64,000 nucleotides of DNA from positions 204,604-268,603 of the forward strand of contig NZ_SLUP01000009.1 of assembly GCF_004341235.1 (NCBI RefSeq). The letters run 5' to 3'. Of this stretch, positions 61,910 through 64,000 are shown in pieces (within the stretch, counting starts at the first letter, position 1; each line of letters opens with the position of its first letter). The translations under genes were made by a program, and so were the position numbers. Under the pieces are notes generated by a model that was not told the origin of the DNA, did not search any database, and saw nothing but the letters and a program-made list of their open reading frames with translations. This DNA comes from Mariniflexile fucanivorans. Its GTDB lineage: Bacteria; Bacteroidota; Bacteroidia; Flavobacteriales; Flavobacteriaceae.

Positions 61910-62049
61910 GTTGCCATATAAAAATTATTCAAACTTATGAAAATCAATCAATTAAGAGTATTTCAATAATTTTTTCAATTTAATTGTCAGGAACTTGTGT
62001 AGTTAAAGTCTGTTCATTCAGTTAAACAATATTTATAAATAATTTTTAT

Positions 62050-62517
62050 ATGTCAACCAAAAAGAAAATTTTATTAACCCTAACCATTGGGGTCTTAATT
62101 GTGGCAGGAATAGCATTGTACATGTTCAACAAACCAGCAAGAGATGTTCAAGCAACCGAAACAGATTTTAGTTATAGGGCAAGTGCTATAGTTAATGAAT
62201 ATTTAACAGACGCTAAAGCTGCAAATGCAAAATATCTTGACGAAGAGGGTAATTCAAAAGTTTTAGAAATTACGGGAATCGTTTCCGATATCTCTGAAGA
62301 TTTTAATAACCAAAAAGTAATACTTCTTAAAAACGCTACAGATAAAGCTGGTGTAAGCGCAACTTTCACTGTAGAAACGAATGCTCATACTAATAATGTA
62401 AAACTTGGTGATGAGATAACTATAAAGGGCGTGATACGTTCTGGAGCGGCTTTCGATTCTGATTTAGAAATGTATGAAAACGTCATTATAGATAAATGTG
62501 ACATCGTGTCAAAATAA
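62050..62517 (+). CDS. Membrane-anchored OB-fold protein (tRNA_anti-like)
   Basis: Protein of 155 residues with one N-terminal membrane helix (about 6-25). The exported remainder includes VNEYLTDAKAANAKYLDEEG and then strands ITGIVSDISEDFNN, VTFTVETN-like and LGDEITIKGVIRSGAAFDSD, an OB fold of the tRNA_anti-like family. Such small proteins often precede YceI genes in Flavobacteriia. The ligand is unknown. It starts after the terminator and so has its own promoter. Confidence 0.7.
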   Translation: MSTKKKILLTLTIGVLIVAGIALYMFNKPARDVQATETDFSYRASAIVNEYLTDAKAANAKYLDEEGNSKVLEITGIVSDISEDFNNQKVILLKNATDKAGVSATFTVETNAHTNNVKLGDEITIKGVIRSGAAFDSDLEMYENVIIDKCDIVSK

Positions 62518-62551
62518 ACAAGTAAATAATAATTAATTTAATTTTAGAAAA

Positions 62552-63097
62552 ATGAAAAAAGTAATTTTAACAATGATCGCTTTAGTGACTATTTCACTAA
62601 CAGTTTCTGCTCAAAAGCAAGTAAGTACAAAAACACACTTTAAATTCTTTTCCACAACACCTGCCGAAAATATTGAAGCTAATAATTATGCATCAGTAGG
62701 TACTATTACTCCTGCTTCCGGAGATATTGTTTTTTCTGTTCCAATGCAGAGTTTTGAATTTGAAAAAGCATTAATGCAAGAGCATTTTAATAGTAAAAAA
62801 TTTTTAAATACAAAGGCAAATCCAAAAGCAAAGCTAATTGGAAAAATAGCGAATCTTGACGCTGTAAATTTCACTAAAGACGGAACTTATAATGTAGATG
62901 TAACTGGAGACTTAACCATAAATGGTGTTACAAAACCTATTAAGGAAAAAGCAACAGTTGTGATAAAAGAAGGAAAAATTAGTTTGGCATCCAAATTTAA
63001 TCTTACGCTAGCTGATTATGAGATAGCTTTCAAAGGAGGAAAACCTTCTACAAATATTGCTAAAACAGTAGAAGTTACTGTAGAAGCGAATTATTAA
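62552..63097 (+). CDS. YceI family periplasmic lipid-binding protein
   Basis: Protein of 181 residues with signal peptide MKKVILTMIALVTISLTVSAQ. It is a lipocalin-like barrel of YceI type: FKFFSTTPAENIEANNYASV, MQSFEFEKALMQEHFNSKKF, YNVDVTGDLTINGVTKPIKE and VEVTVEAN. YceI proteins bind isoprenoid or fatty ligands such as polyprenyl quinones. It lies 34 bases after the OB-fold gene and is likely co-transcribed. A strong terminator follows. Confidence 0.9.
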   Translation: MKKVILTMIALVTISLTVSAQKQVSTKTHFKFFSTTPAENIEANNYASVGTITPASGDIVFSVPMQSFEFEKALMQEHFNSKKFLNTKANPKAKLIGKIANLDAVNFTKDGTYNVDVTGDLTINGVTKPIKEKATVVIKEGKISLASKFNLTLADYEIAFKGGKPSTNIAKTVEVTVEANY

Positions 63098-63105
63098 TTC
63101 AAATA

Positions 63106-63138
63106 AACAATCTTGATTTACTCATCAAGATTGTTTTT
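63106..63138 (+). terminator. Strong terminator after the YceI gene
   Basis: AACAATCTTGAT and ATCAAGATTGTT form a perfect 12-bp stem with a 6-base loop, followed by T run. It ends just before the AhpD-like gene. Confidence 0.88.
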
Positions 63139-63153
63139 TAACTACATATTATT

Positions 63154-63705
63154 ATGGCACATTTAAAATTAGAAAACAATACAATTTCGCCAATTTCTCA
63201 AGCGATTTTAGATAAAACACAAAAAGCATTAGGTTTTATTCCAAACATGTATCAAAAAATGGGGGTTAACCCAGCTTTGCTAGATGCTTACACATATTCT
63301 TATAATTCGTTTAGAGCTAATTCTGGCTTTAATTCTGTTGAACAAGAAGTGGTTTTTCTTTCAGTAGCCTATGAAAATAATTGTGAATATTGTATGGCAG
63401 CCCACAGTTTCGTGGGAGATATGATGAGCAAAGTTCCTACTGAAGTCACAAATGCTATTCGTGATAATAAACAAGTTCCCGATACTAAATTAGCGGCTTT
63501 ATCAAAGCTAACACGTTCGCTTACCGCAAATAGAGGACGTGTTTCACAATCAGAGGTTGATGATTTTTTAGCAACCGGATATACTGAAATGCACGTTTTA
63601 GGTATTGTTGCAGGCATAGCAGTAAAAACATTAAGCAACTACTCAAATCATCTTACAAATCCAGTAGTAGATGTTCCTTTTGCAGGGAGAATCTGGAAAA
63701 AATAA
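63154..63705 (+). CDS. Carboxymuconolactone decarboxylase / AhpD-like protein
   Basis: Protein of 183 residues of the AhpD-like fold. NNCEYCMAAHSF is the CxxC...H active site. KALGFIPNMYQKMGVNPALL precedes it. AhpD-like proteins act as thiol peroxidases or reducing partners. The gene follows the YceI gene and its terminator. It may still be read through. An oxidative-stress role fits the sigma/anti-sigma pair upstream. Confidence 0.85.
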   Translation: MAHLKLENNTISPISQAILDKTQKALGFIPNMYQKMGVNPALLDAYTYSYNSFRANSGFNSVEQEVVFLSVAYENNCEYCMAAHSFVGDMMSKVPTEVTNAIRDNKQVPDTKLAALSKLTRSLTANRGRVSQSEVDDFLATGYTEMHVLGIVAGIAVKTLSNYSNHLTNPVVDVPFAGRIWKK

Positions 63706-63773
63706 GCTTTTACATATTAACCAACTATGTCCGGAAAACAAAATAAGACGTCTATTTCTTAAATCAAGCATAA

Positions 63774-64000
63774 ATGCAAAACTATTGTAAAGAGAATTTA
63801 AATGAAATAAAAAATGTATTGCTTCAATTAACAAATGAGCAATTTACATTTCAATCTACAACATTATTTGGTGCAACCATTGGGCAACATGTTAGACATA
63901 TTATCGAATTCTATCAAAGTGTCTTTAGTGGTTTTGAAGCAAAAACTATTAACTATGATAATCGAGTACGAAATCTTTCAATTGAAACCGATACCAAAAT
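63774..64000 (+). CDS. DinB/YfiT-like family protein, truncated by window end
   Basis: ATG at 63774 opens a frame that runs off the window (75 complete codons). It starts MQNYCKENLNEIKNVLLQL and includes TLFGATIGQHVRHIIEFYQS, where a His in a four-helix-like setting is typical of DinB/YfiT metal-binding proteins. These are putative thiol transferases or hydrolases, not the DinB polymerase. It lies 68 bases after the AhpD-like gene on the same strand. The family call rests on the visible third or so. Confidence 0.55.
   Translation, partial: MQNYCKENLNEIKNVLLQLTNEQFTFQSTTLFGATIGQHVRHIIEFYQSVFSGFEAKTINYDNRVRNLSIETDTK

Noticed and set aside
1..64000. CRISPR array, rRNA, tRNA, prophage or insertion sequence
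   Set aside because: None seen: no regularly spaced long direct repeats, no transposase or integrase frames, no RNA gene signatures.

Overview
The window is AT-rich chromosomal DNA of a Bacteroidota bacterium, most likely an aerobic, probably marine, member of the Flavobacteriaceae. The grounds are the complete Bat (aerotolerance) operon, the OmpA protein with thrombospondin type 3 calcium repeats, the DUF1800/DUF1501 pair, lipoproteins with an acidic stretch after the lipid Cys, a XusABC-like iron operon, the split AddA/AddB genes and many TAnnTTTG -7 promoter elements. No rRNA, tRNA, CRISPR array, transposase or phage gene was recognised. The genus cannot be given from sequence alone.

Layout. 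1-7.3 kb: truncated acyltransferase, DNA polymerase IV, CYTH phosphatase, a YciI-like lipoprotein, two convergent EEP-fold phosphoesterases and penicillin-binding protein 1C. 7.5-13.3 kb: an ABM monooxygenase and a giant alpha-2-macroglobulin lipoprotein that pairs with PBP1C. 13.7-16.3 kb: the DUF1800/DUF1501 export pair. 16.4-19.6 kb: a small lipoprotein, an AlbA_2-type protein, a four-helix-bundle protein and an SDR oxidoreductase. 19.8-29.3 kb: the Bat operon (moxR, DUF58, a two-helix membrane protein, batA, batB, batC, batD, batE). 29.4-32.1 kb: carbonic anhydrase, CvpA, a small conserved protein and pheS. 32.4-38.6 kb: a GbsR/MarR regulator and an RND efflux pump. 38.7-49.5 kb: a small protein, superoxide dismutase, AddA, Kbl, OmpA, AddB and a hydrolase.

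49.5-58.7 kb holds a five-gene iron or xenosiderophore operon (TonB receptor, DUF4374 lipoprotein, periplasmic ankyrin protein, DUF2271 protein, PepSY-flavodoxin-reductase fusion) and a divergent AraC regulator. A tandem 19-bp direct repeat at 21-bp period lies between them. 58.9-60.4 kb is a tripartite HipB-HipS-HipT toxin-antitoxin operon with three operator-like palindromes spaced 71 and 72 bp apart. 60.9-64 kb is an ECF sigma factor, a zinc anti-sigma factor, an OB-fold protein, a YceI protein, an AhpD-like protein and the start of a DinB/YfiT-like gene.

The points most worth following up are the HipBST locus with its regular operators and altered SxS motif, the expanded Xus-type operon with its probable AraC sites, and the Bat operon. 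In the Bat operon every long intercistronic gap carries a word-like imperfect palindrome, and one such element has become the signal peptide of a protein. REP-like palindromes (CATTGCGA...TCGTAATG type) occur at three places.
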